Below, piece by piece: positions 1-9,755 of a DNA stretch of 64,000 bases (the first letter of the stretch is position 1; every line of letters starts with the position of its first letter). The stretch covers positions 29,089,632 through 29,153,631 of the forward strand of contig CM044867.1 of NCBI GenBank assembly GCA_024500155.1, read 5' to 3'. Both the position numbers and the translations under genes were made by a program. Under the pieces are notes generated by a model, which was not told the origin of the DNA, did no database searches, and saw only the letters and a list, made by a program, of their open reading frames with translations. Origin of the DNA: Chenopodium formosanum (lineage: Eukaryota > Streptophyta > Magnoliopsida > Caryophyllales > Amaranthaceae).

Positions 1-440
1 ACATATGCCGTGTGTTTTCGAGATTTCTTTACGAATAATAACTCCACTTTCAACGATGGTATAATGTACTGTTTAATTGGTCTCTTGCCAATCCCACCCT
101 AACTGTTGTTGGTACCGGAATTGTTAGTGCTGACTTGATATCCGTACCTTTGTATTAATTGGGTTTTACTGAACAAAAGCTTCTGCACCACCGACTCAGA
201 TGAGAGTGAATAATTATACCATTACTTAACTAGATGGTATGGCTTCACTCTTGATGGTGTGTATTCACTCTAGATGGTATGTCTAACGTATATCATGTTT
301 TTATTACATCTGTATGATGATCAGTAAGTACTAGTACTCCAACCATCGTTTAATGTATGTTAATTGATCAATTTATTGAGTGTTTTTATGTTTTAATGAT
401 TCTTATAAATAAATAAAACAATAATGTAGTTCACATTACT
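1..440. other. intergenic, no gene seen
   Basis: AT-rich sequence with no credible coding region. It holds scattered ATGGTAT/ATACCAT heptamers (around 217-280), the same motif that becomes dense further right. Confidence 0.5.
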
Positions 441-451
441 ATAAACGTTGC

Positions 452-620
452 TGTGGTACATACTAATACCATTTTACACCACCAAAATACCATCATCTAC
501 TACTATCCTGATACCATCTAATACCATCCTAATACCATCGTATACCCCTCTAATACAATCATCTACTACTATACTGTTACCATCTAATACCATCTTATAC
601 CACACTAATACCATCCTAAT
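452..620. repeat. degenerate ATACCATC tandem array
   Basis: Repeats of ATACCATC separated by short CTA/CTAAT spacers run through this stretch. A small reading frame across it is only a translation of the repeat. The same heptamer recurs at 1440-1560 and in intron 2 of the neighbouring FRS pseudogene. Confidence 0.7.
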
Positions 621-623
621 CAC

Positions 624-1411
624 AGTCAAGACCCTTTAAAAACTACACTGTGAACACTATCATTCAAGAGGCCAAGCCCTCACTTGTTATACTGAAAGGA
701 CATCGCCGGCCTTGCAATGAGTTATTTGTGCTCTTTAAGACCATCCATTCTCGGTACCAAGCTTTGTTTTTGCTGTCGTATTGGTTGGAGATAAACATCT
801 TGTTTGGAATCATACTTTCCCACGAAGTGCCAAGCGAGGCCTTTATCTGTCGACCAGAACTGTATGTGCTTACGGTGGCCACTACGCAACCAGAAATATT
901 TGTTCAGCGTTATCAATTTTTTTGACATGCACCAAGCTAAGTGGATTTTCATCAATTGAGTGGGGAGGACACAAATGCACACTAAGATTGTGTAGTCGTT
1001 GAGCCGGGAAAACTGGACATGCTTGTATATATATGGATGATCCATAGAGACCGCCATCCCCCGGATACAAAAGACACGTCAATAGCATTTGGAGACATAT
1101 CTAGGTCTTTCCCACCCCGGATTCACCAAAAATTTCGGTAACTTCACCAGTAGTAATTCCACCGTCAAGCATCAAGTCTATTCTTTGACATTTGGTTCGA
1201 CATTTTTGTTTCATTTTTGCATAACCTTGTGGTCTTGTGGAATGAGGCCTATAATATTTATAAGATGAATATGAGGTGGATATGTAAAAATAATCTATTG
1301 GATTACATTATCCACACAGTACAACTTTTTTGGATTGCAATAATCAGTCCGTGACATTAAAGCCATAAAGGCACATTATATACAACATAAAGTACAAAAT
1401 CATTGAAACCA
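624..1411. other. intergenic, possible decayed coding remnant
   Basis: GC content is somewhat higher from about 650 to 1130, and several overlapping 60-110-codon minus-strand frames exist, but none carries a recognisable motif and no set of splice sites joins them. It may be a decayed gene fragment; I cannot name it. Confidence 0.3.
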
Positions 1412-1497
1412 TTTCAACAGTTAGTGGGATTCTAAAGAAACACAGATGGTACCATTTTAACAGTTAGTGGGATTTTAAAGAAACACAGATGGTACCT
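1412..1497. repeat. 43-bp tandem duplication
   Basis: Two adjacent copies (1412-1454, 1455-1497) of a unit containing CAGTTAGTGGGATT and ending in CACAGATGGTACC, differing at a few positions. Confidence 0.75.
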
Positions 1498-2195
1498 TTA
1501 CACTACCAACCTGAGTGTAATGGTCTTAATTTACGATACCATCCCAATTACAAATGGTATCTGTCATAACACAATTATCCAAATATGTAAAATTCAAACA
1601 AATGTATTGAATTAATTATTATACAGATCAATTAATTATTGAATGATTTGAATCCTGTTGCAAATGATGAATGGACATATTGGTGGAAAACCCATTGTTG
1701 TTGTACACAAACGCTTGAGGGGGAGGGAAATGTTGTTGGCCATGGTACGCGTTGTTGGTGAAGTACCTAACTGCATCAGTGTGCTCGTTCATGTGAATTC
1801 CACCTGCTAAAATCCTTCCACCACCAAACGCTGACGCCCCACTACAATTACTTCCAACTCCATATTGCCCCTGGTGGAAGCAAAAACAACAAACACTGTA
1901 ACGAGGACTACCAAAAATAGGAACATATGGATCACCAAGTATGTGCAAAAAAATGTTATCTGCTGCTGCTGGAACACTTGTTGTTGAAGATATGGACCAC
2001 CAAACATAGTAGGAAAAGGAACCTACACATGATCGCCCCAATAAGCAAGCATACTTTACATAATCATTACAAACTCAAAACAAACACACAACACTTACCT
2101 CGTTCTGCAAGCTGAATGTCTGTTGAGACCCATTATCCACACCAGTCTCTTGTCCTGTCATCTGTTTCTTCTTACCGCCACCTGTCTTCGCCTGC

Positions 2196-3617
2196 TGATA
2201 TGTCTATTTTATATAGTATTTTACCCCCGTCCCTTGGTCATAATTAGTAGTGTTTTTGGCTCTTTAGAGCCACTTTTGTTACTAATATGCATTTTCTAGT
2301 GTTTTCGTAGTTTTAGTTGAGTTTTGTAGGGAATTGCACCATTGGAGTATTTTCCCAGGATTTTATGAAGCAACTACGAGCATTGGAGGAGCATGACCGT
2401 TTTTGAAGCCCAAGGCCGGCTAGAGCCATCGAGCCGGTGATTAAGGGCTCGGTATTTGGAATACCGAGGTTTGGACCGAGTATTCAAGACCCGAAGAGGA
2501 GATCCGGATTGGGCCGAGGAGTCGAGCCCAATCGCAAGTCCAAGACCTCGAGGAGCCACAAGGGCCCGATCGGGCAAGCATAGCCCCGATTGGGCAAGGC
2601 AAGGCTAGGCAAGCCTCGTGTGCTAGGCGCGCCCGATCGTGCGAGCCCTAGCACGATCGGGCAAGGTGCGCAGCAAGGATCACCTGTATAAAGGCGCGCC
2701 CGATCGGGCGGCCCTTAGCCCGATCGAGCGCGTGTTTTTGGAAACTGGAGTTGTCGAGGCACTTAGTTCTAATTAGGATCGTTAATTATTTTCGTTTAAG
2801 TACGTTTAGGATTGTAATTTATTACTAACACTTTTCCTTTCACTTTCTCTTACTACTTAATATTTTCTCTCTCTAGACTTTTCTCTCTACCTTACTCTTG
2901 ATCTTGACTACTTTGTAATTTCGCCGTCTTGGTACGATTTCTATTTCAATCAATTTCAGTAATTTCTTCCTTTCAATTCCTCATGGCTTACTTTATTACT
3001 TTGCATGTTTTAGATTTGATTATGTGTGAGTAGTTTAATTCTAGGGTTTATGGGGATCCATAATTAATATGAATGGATAATTTGTTATTATTGATTATTG
3101 ATATTGCATGATAATTTCTTATTGAATTGTTTTAATTCTTTGCAATTAGATTATGAATCGAGCAGATGTAATTTGATTGTGAATGTTTAGCAATATTGTA
3201 TTGATGAATCGAGCAGATGTTAATTTGATATTAAAGGCTATTTTCAATAGGAACTTAGATCTAGTAAATTGCGAGAGCCTGTTAGATCTATGTTGGTTAA
3301 TAAATTGCGAGAGCCTGTTAATCATGTTATTTGTGCAATGTTAATTATTAATTGTTATGTTTTATCCCGGATTATTAATTATTGGTGAACCTATGACCCT
3401 AGGCCTCCTTATTATTGATTTTCTCCCTGAACTCAATCTCCGTAGTATACTTTCATATCACAAACAACAGATCGGTTACCTTAATAATTTAGATTATATT
3501 AATTAATTAGGAGTAGAAAGACCAGTTTCCCTGTGGATTCGACCCTACTTCCCTATCTACTTTAGTTAGAGGACTTAGGTATTACTTTTGATTAGGGGAT
3601 ACGACTTTACCCTGTCA
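2196..3617. mobile_element. solo LTR (1,422 bp) inserted in FRS exon
   Basis: The segment starts TGATATG and ends CTGTCA, and is flanked on both sides by CCTGC (2191-2195 and 3618-3622), a perfect 5-bp target duplication. Removing it and one CCTGC restores the reading frame of the interrupted FRS exon exactly. It contains a TATAAA-like box (2687-2692), CT-rich stretches, and near its right end the CCCTGTGGATTCGACC motif that I associate with plant LTRs. I see no internal duplication, gag or pol, so this looks like a solo LTR left by recombination. Superfamily is not assigned. Confidence 0.85.
2560..2735. repeat. cluster of GCCCGATCGGGC palindromes inside the LTR
   Basis: Repeated CCCGATCGGG-type palindromes and half-sites lie in a GC-rich block just around the TATAAA-like box of the LTR. 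They could be regulatory or structural; nothing more can be said from sequence. Confidence 0.6.
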
Positions 3618-4735
3618 CCTGCTTATTCGAAGCCCCTTTCTCTGCAGCTGATACAAATCGAGAAGTTCTTGGTCTGCCCTTTTTTTTAATCCGAGGTTCA
3701 GGATCTTTGACATTGGAATTTGGTGAATCTTCTGGTTGTACACTGCTCCCTTTGTTGGCTGAGCTAGGAGTTTTTGGAGTTGGAGGAATGGCCTGTTGCA
3801 CCATTTCAATTTCACCAGGCCTGTCATCACCACCGGAGCCTTGACCTGACCCCTGTGCCTTCACCTGAAGTTCATCAACCTTTATGATCATACACTGAAT
3901 CATATCCATCAACACTTCAACAGCTTCTTCAGAAGATGAAGCTCGCATAACAACAGGTTCAAGAGCTAACATCAACTTATCATATCTCATCACATCTTCC
4001 GTTTTGGACGCATCATGGTAAGCAACTTTGGTCAGGGTATGTTTCCTAGTAATATCCTTTCTCCACCTATCTAAGATATACATAGGAGGGACCTCAGTCA
4101 CACCATTCATGTCTAATACCTTGATTATGTGTCTGCACACAATCCCATGACATTCAAAGTGCCGACAATCACAATACGCCTCTTTCTTCTCTGTGTTATA
4201 CAATACAGTGTACTCCTTCATCCTATTTTGACCCTTATTTTGCAAGGGCACTTCTCTCCTCCTTTTCTTGCAATATATCCAAATACGATCTGAAAAAACA
4301 TGCTCTTCTTCGGTTGGTGACACCATCCTCTTTGGCCCAACTGGGGTCAGATATGCCACTCGGTTGCACTGATTTTGTACCTCAACAAACTTTGCATCCG
4401 TATACACTTTTTGAAATTTGCGTTCCAATCTAAATTCCGATAGCAAAGGCCTTACATAACGGGCTGAGTTTGCATCTGCCTCCTGCTCATCAGTTGCACG
4501 GCTTTCCATGGCCTTGCAATAATTTGGGGCAAATTCAGAAAGGCGAGTGTGCCTGTGAATATACCCATCAAAAAAGTTATTGATGCTCTCAACCCTTTGA
4601 GTTGTCTGCATTCCCGCCCAAAAAACATCCTTCACATAGCATGGAATCCACATCTCTCTTTCCTCAAACAGGCCTACAAACACAACAACACACAGGTCGA
4701 ATTTAAGTTAAACAACACTGACTCTTATATAATGC

Positions 4736-4925
4736 CTCATGTGATGGTATTAACTTATGAACCATCCAAACCCCTGATGGTATTAGCTTAGGTACGGACC
4801 ATAGCTCTGATGGTATCATAAAGTACCATCAGTATTAGCTCTGATGGTATCATGAAGTACCATCAGTATTAGCTTGGGTACCAACCATAGACCTGATGGT
4901 ATCATGACCTACCATCAGGGCTATG
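4736..4925. repeat. TGATGGTAT/ATACCATCA array in FRS intron 2
   Basis: Intron 2 of the FRS pseudogene (4674-5016) carries several copies of a unit with GATGGTATCAT facing TACCATCAG a few bases away, so each unit can fold into a short hairpin. The motif matches the arrays at 452-620 and 1440-1560. Confidence 0.7.
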
Positions 4926-6802
4926 ACTCCACATGAGGCAGAAACATGCAGGATAGAACACAGAAACAGGAAACAGAATGAAAATAACATCAGTACACAT
5001 TAGTTATAGGACTCACCTTCCAGCTATTCACAGCAATCATATTGTTCGAGCTCGTACTTTTTGATCACTTCCCACCAGGACTCAACAAACTCGTCCGGGA
5101 TAATGCTATTGTAGATCACATTTTGCAAATCCTCTTTCACATCTTTATAGTTAGCCAAATTGCCAAGTTTCAACCCAAACTTCTTCATGATATGCCACAG
5201 ACACCAACGATGGCGTGTATGAGGCATGGGAAACACTTCAACAATCGCCTTCCTCATCGCCGCACACTGATCTGTCATGATCGCTGCCGGGGCCTTGCCT
5301 CTCATGCATGACATCCAAGTCTTGAATAACCATTCAAAGGTCTCAGCAGTTTCATGAGAAACCAAGGCACAACCAAGAAGGATAGTCTGCCCGTGGTGAT
5401 TCACACCAACAAAATTCGAAAATGGAAGTGCATACCGATTTGTTAGGTACGTCGAATCAAAGCATACCACATCCCCAAAATAATTATAGGCCTCCCTACT
5501 CCGAGCATCAACCCACAATATGTCTTTCAACCTTCCCCTATCATCAACACGGTGCATATGAAAAAAATTTTGGTTATCCGCAGTCATCCGATCAAAATAA
5601 TCCAACTTAGCAGAGGCATCTCCATTTTTCAACTTCAACCTCCTCTTTCTGTTCACCAAGTTGTGCATATCTTTTTTAGTGAATCCCATATTCCCAACTC
5701 CATGTCTTTGAGTTGCCATATTGTTGAAAATCTGACCAATTAGAGCGCCAGAACCATGATCATTTTCAATCCTATACTCCAAGTGTTTTGTAATATTCTC
5801 CTTCCTATACATAGCTATGTGTTTGGACATCTCAGGACTCAGTACATGATTGTGCTCATTCACAACCTTCTTTACAATCCACCCACCTTCATCATTACCT
5901 TGCCCGTACAACATAACAGTACAATCACATTTTTTTGTCTTCTTCTTCACAACTGGTTCTTCCTTAACCAAAACCCTCTTACCATTAACCTTCCTCCTGT
6001 ATGTTACCTTCCCATAGCAGTCACACTTCCATACATAAGTGCGATATGAAGTTGACTTCCCCGCATTTTTCGAGGAAGGCTTCCCACCACCTATACATAC
6101 AACACCAAACCCTTCTTGCCTCCCATAACCACGATAAAACTTATTCATCTCATCCCAGGTGCTGAACACCATTCGCACTTCTGGTTGAGGTAATACACTA
6201 CCTGTACAGCTATCTAACTCCCTCTCTACACCATCATTACAGTCTTCATTTAAATCAATAAAATCACTGTCCCTGTTCATAAATAAAGAATGAACACCCT
6301 CAGATGGAGGCTCCTTATTCAGGTCAAAAGCCTCCCACCCATCATCGTTCACAACACTATTAGGATTTTCATCACTGTCTGAGCTATCTGAACTACTATC
6401 TGAGCTATCACAGTCATTCTGCTTAATAACATAACAACACCAATTAGGAGGGGAATGACAAGAACAACACATAGAGAACCTAACAAATACAATTTGACCA
6501 CAATTTAAAACACACAATTTCAACAATACAGATTTCCAAACAACAATTTACAACACACAATTTCACCAATATAGATTCCCAAACTACAATTCACATACTA
6601 CACAATTTCATTTACTGACAACTTAACCTAACTACTAATAATCTTATTCAATAATTTCAATTTCAGAATTATAATCAACAAACACCATCATATAAATTAG
6701 CTTAAAAAAAAGCTGAATTCATACACTAAACTATCTGAATTACTGAATACTTACCTCAATTATTTCAATTTCTCTATTCACACAATCACCATCATAATCC
6801 AT

Positions 6803-7344
6803 TTTGCCCCAGAAAACCTAATAAGCTCGCGGCTCGCCACCCACCTCGTCTCTATCAGCTCAGCAATCAGGTTCACTTGCAAGCTTCACTCCCGCAATCA
6901 GCTCCAAAGCTTTAATTAACACTCATCGGCAATTATTATATTTGGGAAAAATTGGATTTTGTCTTAATTCTTGGGACAAATTTGGGAAAATTGCAATCAG
7001 TGTAAATGGTGTTATGAATGAAGAAAATTATTATGGAGTAAATGGGGAAAGAATAAGCAATTACATTATTAATTTTCAGTGTAAAAAATTGGGAGGGAAA
7101 ATTATTGTTAACATTTTGGGGGAAAAAATTTGGGGGAAAAATTTGGGAGAAAACTCCCCGCCATTATTTTCGGTGATGGAGTCTTGGTTTCTTCACAAAA
7201 TTACAAAAAGATTCCTTCTTTTGCTGACTAACTTTATTAGTGGGAGCCACTTGTACTCACCTCTCTTTATTGATTTCAGAAAAAAAAATATTTTCCTTTT
7301 TTTTTTTCACTTAGTTGAGTCACTCATGCCTCAACTTAGTTGAG
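6803..7344. other. FRS upstream region, no gene seen
   Basis: Expected 5' flank of the FRS pseudogene. A 133-codon plus-strand frame at 6942-7343 is low-complexity (Asn/Lys/Gly-rich) and looks non-coding. Confidence 0.5.
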
Positions 7345-7511
7345 GATGAGCATTTCTCTTACTTTTCAATAAATTATTAACCATACTATCTTTCTTTTAC
7401 AATTTTTTATTACTCCTACTACCCCACTTACCTCTTATTTTATTTAGTCAATTAAATTGCCTAAAATTATATGTCAGTCAAACTGTAACACTTAAAATAA
7501 CACGGAGGGAG
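7345..7511 (-). mobile_element. truncated Stowaway-like MITE
   Basis: Ends in ACGGAGGGAG followed by TA, and its reverse complement matches the left half of the complete MITE at 13925-14250. The other end is missing. Confidence 0.75.
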
Positions 7512-7513
7512 TA

Positions 7514-8035
7514 CCTTTCTCAAAATGTGTGTCATAACAAACCTTGACCATAACTGACACAACAAACAGATGTCCCACATCCAAAATAATCTAAAGAGAA
7601 CATGACAATACCATAAACTGACACTCGTAAATCTTAAGAAACCCTGGCCACAAATGACAGATGTCTCACATCCAAAATAATCCGGCGAGAAATATGACAA
7701 TATCATAACATACACTCACAACTCTTAATTCTTAAGATACAAAACCTTCACCACCAAATCGAGCAAGTGAATACATTTATACTCGATATCAAAACTCCAT
7801 AGAGTTCACTTAATCAATTAAACAATCCTTAATTATGAGTGTATTTCTCTTTATAATATGAATCTAAACACAGCCTATCTTTAAGAAGAAAAAGGTTCAA
7901 TAATTTGGGTTCAATGATTATTAGAAAATTCCGAAAAAAAAGAGAAAATAATTAGTCTTGATCAAAATCTACCCACATGGTAAATTAACATAGTAATAGC
8001 AGTAGATAATTTGAGTTGAAAAAAGACAAGCTGAC
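7514..8035. other. intergenic, upstream of PsbQ-like gene
   Basis: Contains an imperfect direct duplication around 7541-7600 and 7637-7700 (shared CAGATGTC-CACATCCAAAATAATC). No gene seen. The right end must hold the promoter of the PsbQ-like gene. Confidence 0.45.
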
Positions 8036-8153
8036 AATATGGAATTGGGTCCCTATTATCTCACCACATATTATCACTTTCTCTGTTTTTCTTCATCACC
8101 AAAATTTGAGGAGCTCCAGTTCTCAACTCTCACTCTTCTCCCAATTTTTTAAG

Positions 8154-8509
8154 GTAATACTCTCACTCTCTCTCTAACTCAATACACCACTGCTCGGTGA
8201 CAACTGGTTTGATTGGTTGTTTCGTCGATTTGGATTCTTAATAATGCTCCATAACCCCATTAGTTTCCACTTTCTTGTACTTGCTATTATTGAAGAAACT
8301 ATGAAATGGGGTTATGTAACAGTCAATGTATTCACACTGATATTCTATCGCATTTGTGCTCGGACCGTGTTATTATTTGTGTTCTTGACATATGCTTTTA
8401 TATGTGCTACTGCAACCACTATTATACTTCAGTTTATGATTTCATGTAATCAAATGTAATGAAAAGTCAAGTTATCCTGACAATAACAAATGTTCTGTGG
8501 TTTTTTCAG
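8154..8509 (+). other. 5'UTR intron of PsbQ-like gene
   Basis: Donor AAG/GTAATA at 8153/8154 and acceptor TTTTTTCAG at 8509 frame a T-rich intron upstream of the coding start. Predicted only. Confidence 0.6.
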
Positions 8510-8522
8510 AGGGAAGGGAAGC

Positions 8523-8543
8523 ATGAATGAACTGGTAGTTTAG
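8523..8543 (+). promoter_or_regulatory. short upstream ORF in PsbQ-like leader
   Basis: An ATG at 8523 opens a six-codon frame ending in TAG at 8541-8543, 32 bases before the main ATG at 8576. Scanning ribosomes would meet it first. Confidence 0.45.
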
Positions 8544-8575
8544 TGCAGTCTGATCATCAGATATCATTTTACTCT

Positions 8576-9215
8576 ATGGCGCTTGCATCGTTGGTCTTCG
8601 GAGCATGTATGCAGTATGTTACTCCTGTATTCACCTGCTGCACAATTTCCTCTCCGATGGTCAAGGTGAACCCTCCTAAACTGGTGCCCTGTATTAGCAG
8701 AAGAGTGGGAGCTGTAGCAGTAATGACTTCATTATTCTTAACAACTGAAGCAATTATGAATGATAAAACTGCAAAGAGTCTTGACTTCAGAATAACAGTC
8801 CCTGACCAAACAGTTGAGGAGGCTCAGAGCGTAGTCAGAGAACACGCACAGGCGTTATTAGATGTCAAGTTGCTCTTAGACTCGGAATATTGGAGAGATG
8901 CACAACAAGAATTACGAAAGAATTCATCATACTTGAAACAAGACTTCTACACGATTATCCAGAGCAAAGAGGGCAGCGCCAGGCCTCTTCTGAGGAGGCT
9001 CTATGCTAACTTATTCAATAATGTTACCAAGGTACCGTATTAGCAGCCTATTTGAACTTATCTAAACTTGTTGGGTCTGATTTTAATTTGTCCGAACTTA
9101 TTATGTATGCATAATGCAGTTGGATTATGCTGCAAGAGACAAGGATGTTGCACAAGTCCAGGAATATTACAACAATGTTGCAGCTGCTCTGAAAGACTTT
9201 ATGTCTAGAATATGA
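8576..9215 (+). CDS. PsbQ-like thylakoid lumen protein
   Basis: Two coding exons, 8576-9031 and 9120-9215, joined by a GT-AG intron, give 183 residues. The N-terminus reads as a chloroplast targeting region followed by a twin-arginine (SRR, residues 41-43) and a hydrophobic stretch (44-60), the layout of a Tat-type lumen signal. From about residue 70 the sequence has the PsbQ four-helix pattern, with LDVKLLLDSEYWRDAQQELR and a C-terminal EYYNNVAAALKDFM. PsbQ-like proteins are lumenal subunits of the NDH-photosystem I supercomplex; true PsbQ sits on photosystem II. I cannot decide which PsbQ-like subgroup this is. The upstream in-frame GTG at 8543 is not the start, since the ATG at 8576 fits the targeting sequence. 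The gene converges on MGST3. Confidence 0.8.
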
Positions 9216-9755
9216 AAATTATTGCTGTAATTCTACAACCCCTTTTCTTGATATGAGTAATGGCATTTTAACCCTGTAGCTATTCTCAATCTTCCTGTGA
9301 AAGAGAGCAGAAGCACATATACTGACGTTGGAGATTATGGTGACCTCGAAAATGTGTTCAAGTTTACATCACAAATTAATGCTTGTAAATCCGACAATTG
9401 TTAATACTACGTACATTACATTTGAGGAATGTGCAAAGATGCAATCTAATAAAGGAGAATTGCAATGGTTTGACAGCACAAATTCTATCTGTTGCTCAAA
9501 GAGATACGAATATTGAATTAGTTCTCTCATATGTTTTTTTTCACTTTAAACAACTGCTCAATACAGAAGCTGTAGCAAGTGCGACTAGTATCACAGGGGA
9601 TTTATTAGAAGCCTTAGTCTGTAAACTCATAAAGTCAACTAATGTTTACTCAAAAGTTCTGCAAGGTACAACAGAAATCTATCAAAAAGAAGATGCAAGG
9701 AAAAAGCATTGGAGTGTGTGTGTGTGCTTCGAAGCTTGCATGAAAGACCAACTTC

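Larger units (their letters stand above)
1628..6802 (-). pseudogene. FAR1-RELATED SEQUENCE (FRS/FHY3 family) pseudogene
   Basis: Transposase-derived transcription-factor gene of the FHY3/FAR1 family. My model has exons at 6802-6755, 6418-5017, 4673-3618 continued at 2190-2099, and 2022-1628. Donors and acceptors are GT-AG and the phases agree throughout. In model numbering, an acidic serine-rich N-terminus holds a DLNxxP (EAR-type) motif near residue 48. The FAR1 DNA-binding zinc finger spans about 98-210 (C-x-C, NEHNH). The MULE transposase core covers about 330-430, with CFDSTY and MTDQ around two of the acidic residues. A SWIM finger (CDC...CRH) sits near 650-675. Three lesions are visible. 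TAG stands at 5026-5024, where the family has Trp before a LEGLFEER-like segment. A solo LTR interrupts exon 3 at 2196-3617. Exon 4 needs one extra base in the T7 run near 1947-1953 to keep frame to the stop at 1628. Undisrupted, the protein would be near 1,000 residues, long for the family. Whether it was a host gene or a mobile copy is not resolved; I saw no terminal inverted repeats. Confidence 0.85.

Noticed and set aside
650..1088. Overlapping 60-110-codon frames on both strands
   Set aside because: No recognisable motif, no shared frame and no splice signals; kept only as a possible remnant.
6419..6526. N-terminal extension of the FRS exon 2 frame starting at 6526
   Set aside because: A better model has a 16-codon first exon at 6802-6755 and an acceptor at 6419-6420; the extension lies in intron 1.
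6942..7343. 133-codon plus-strand frame
   Set aside because: Low-complexity Asn/Lys/Gly composition from GGGAAAATTG-type repeats; not protein-like.
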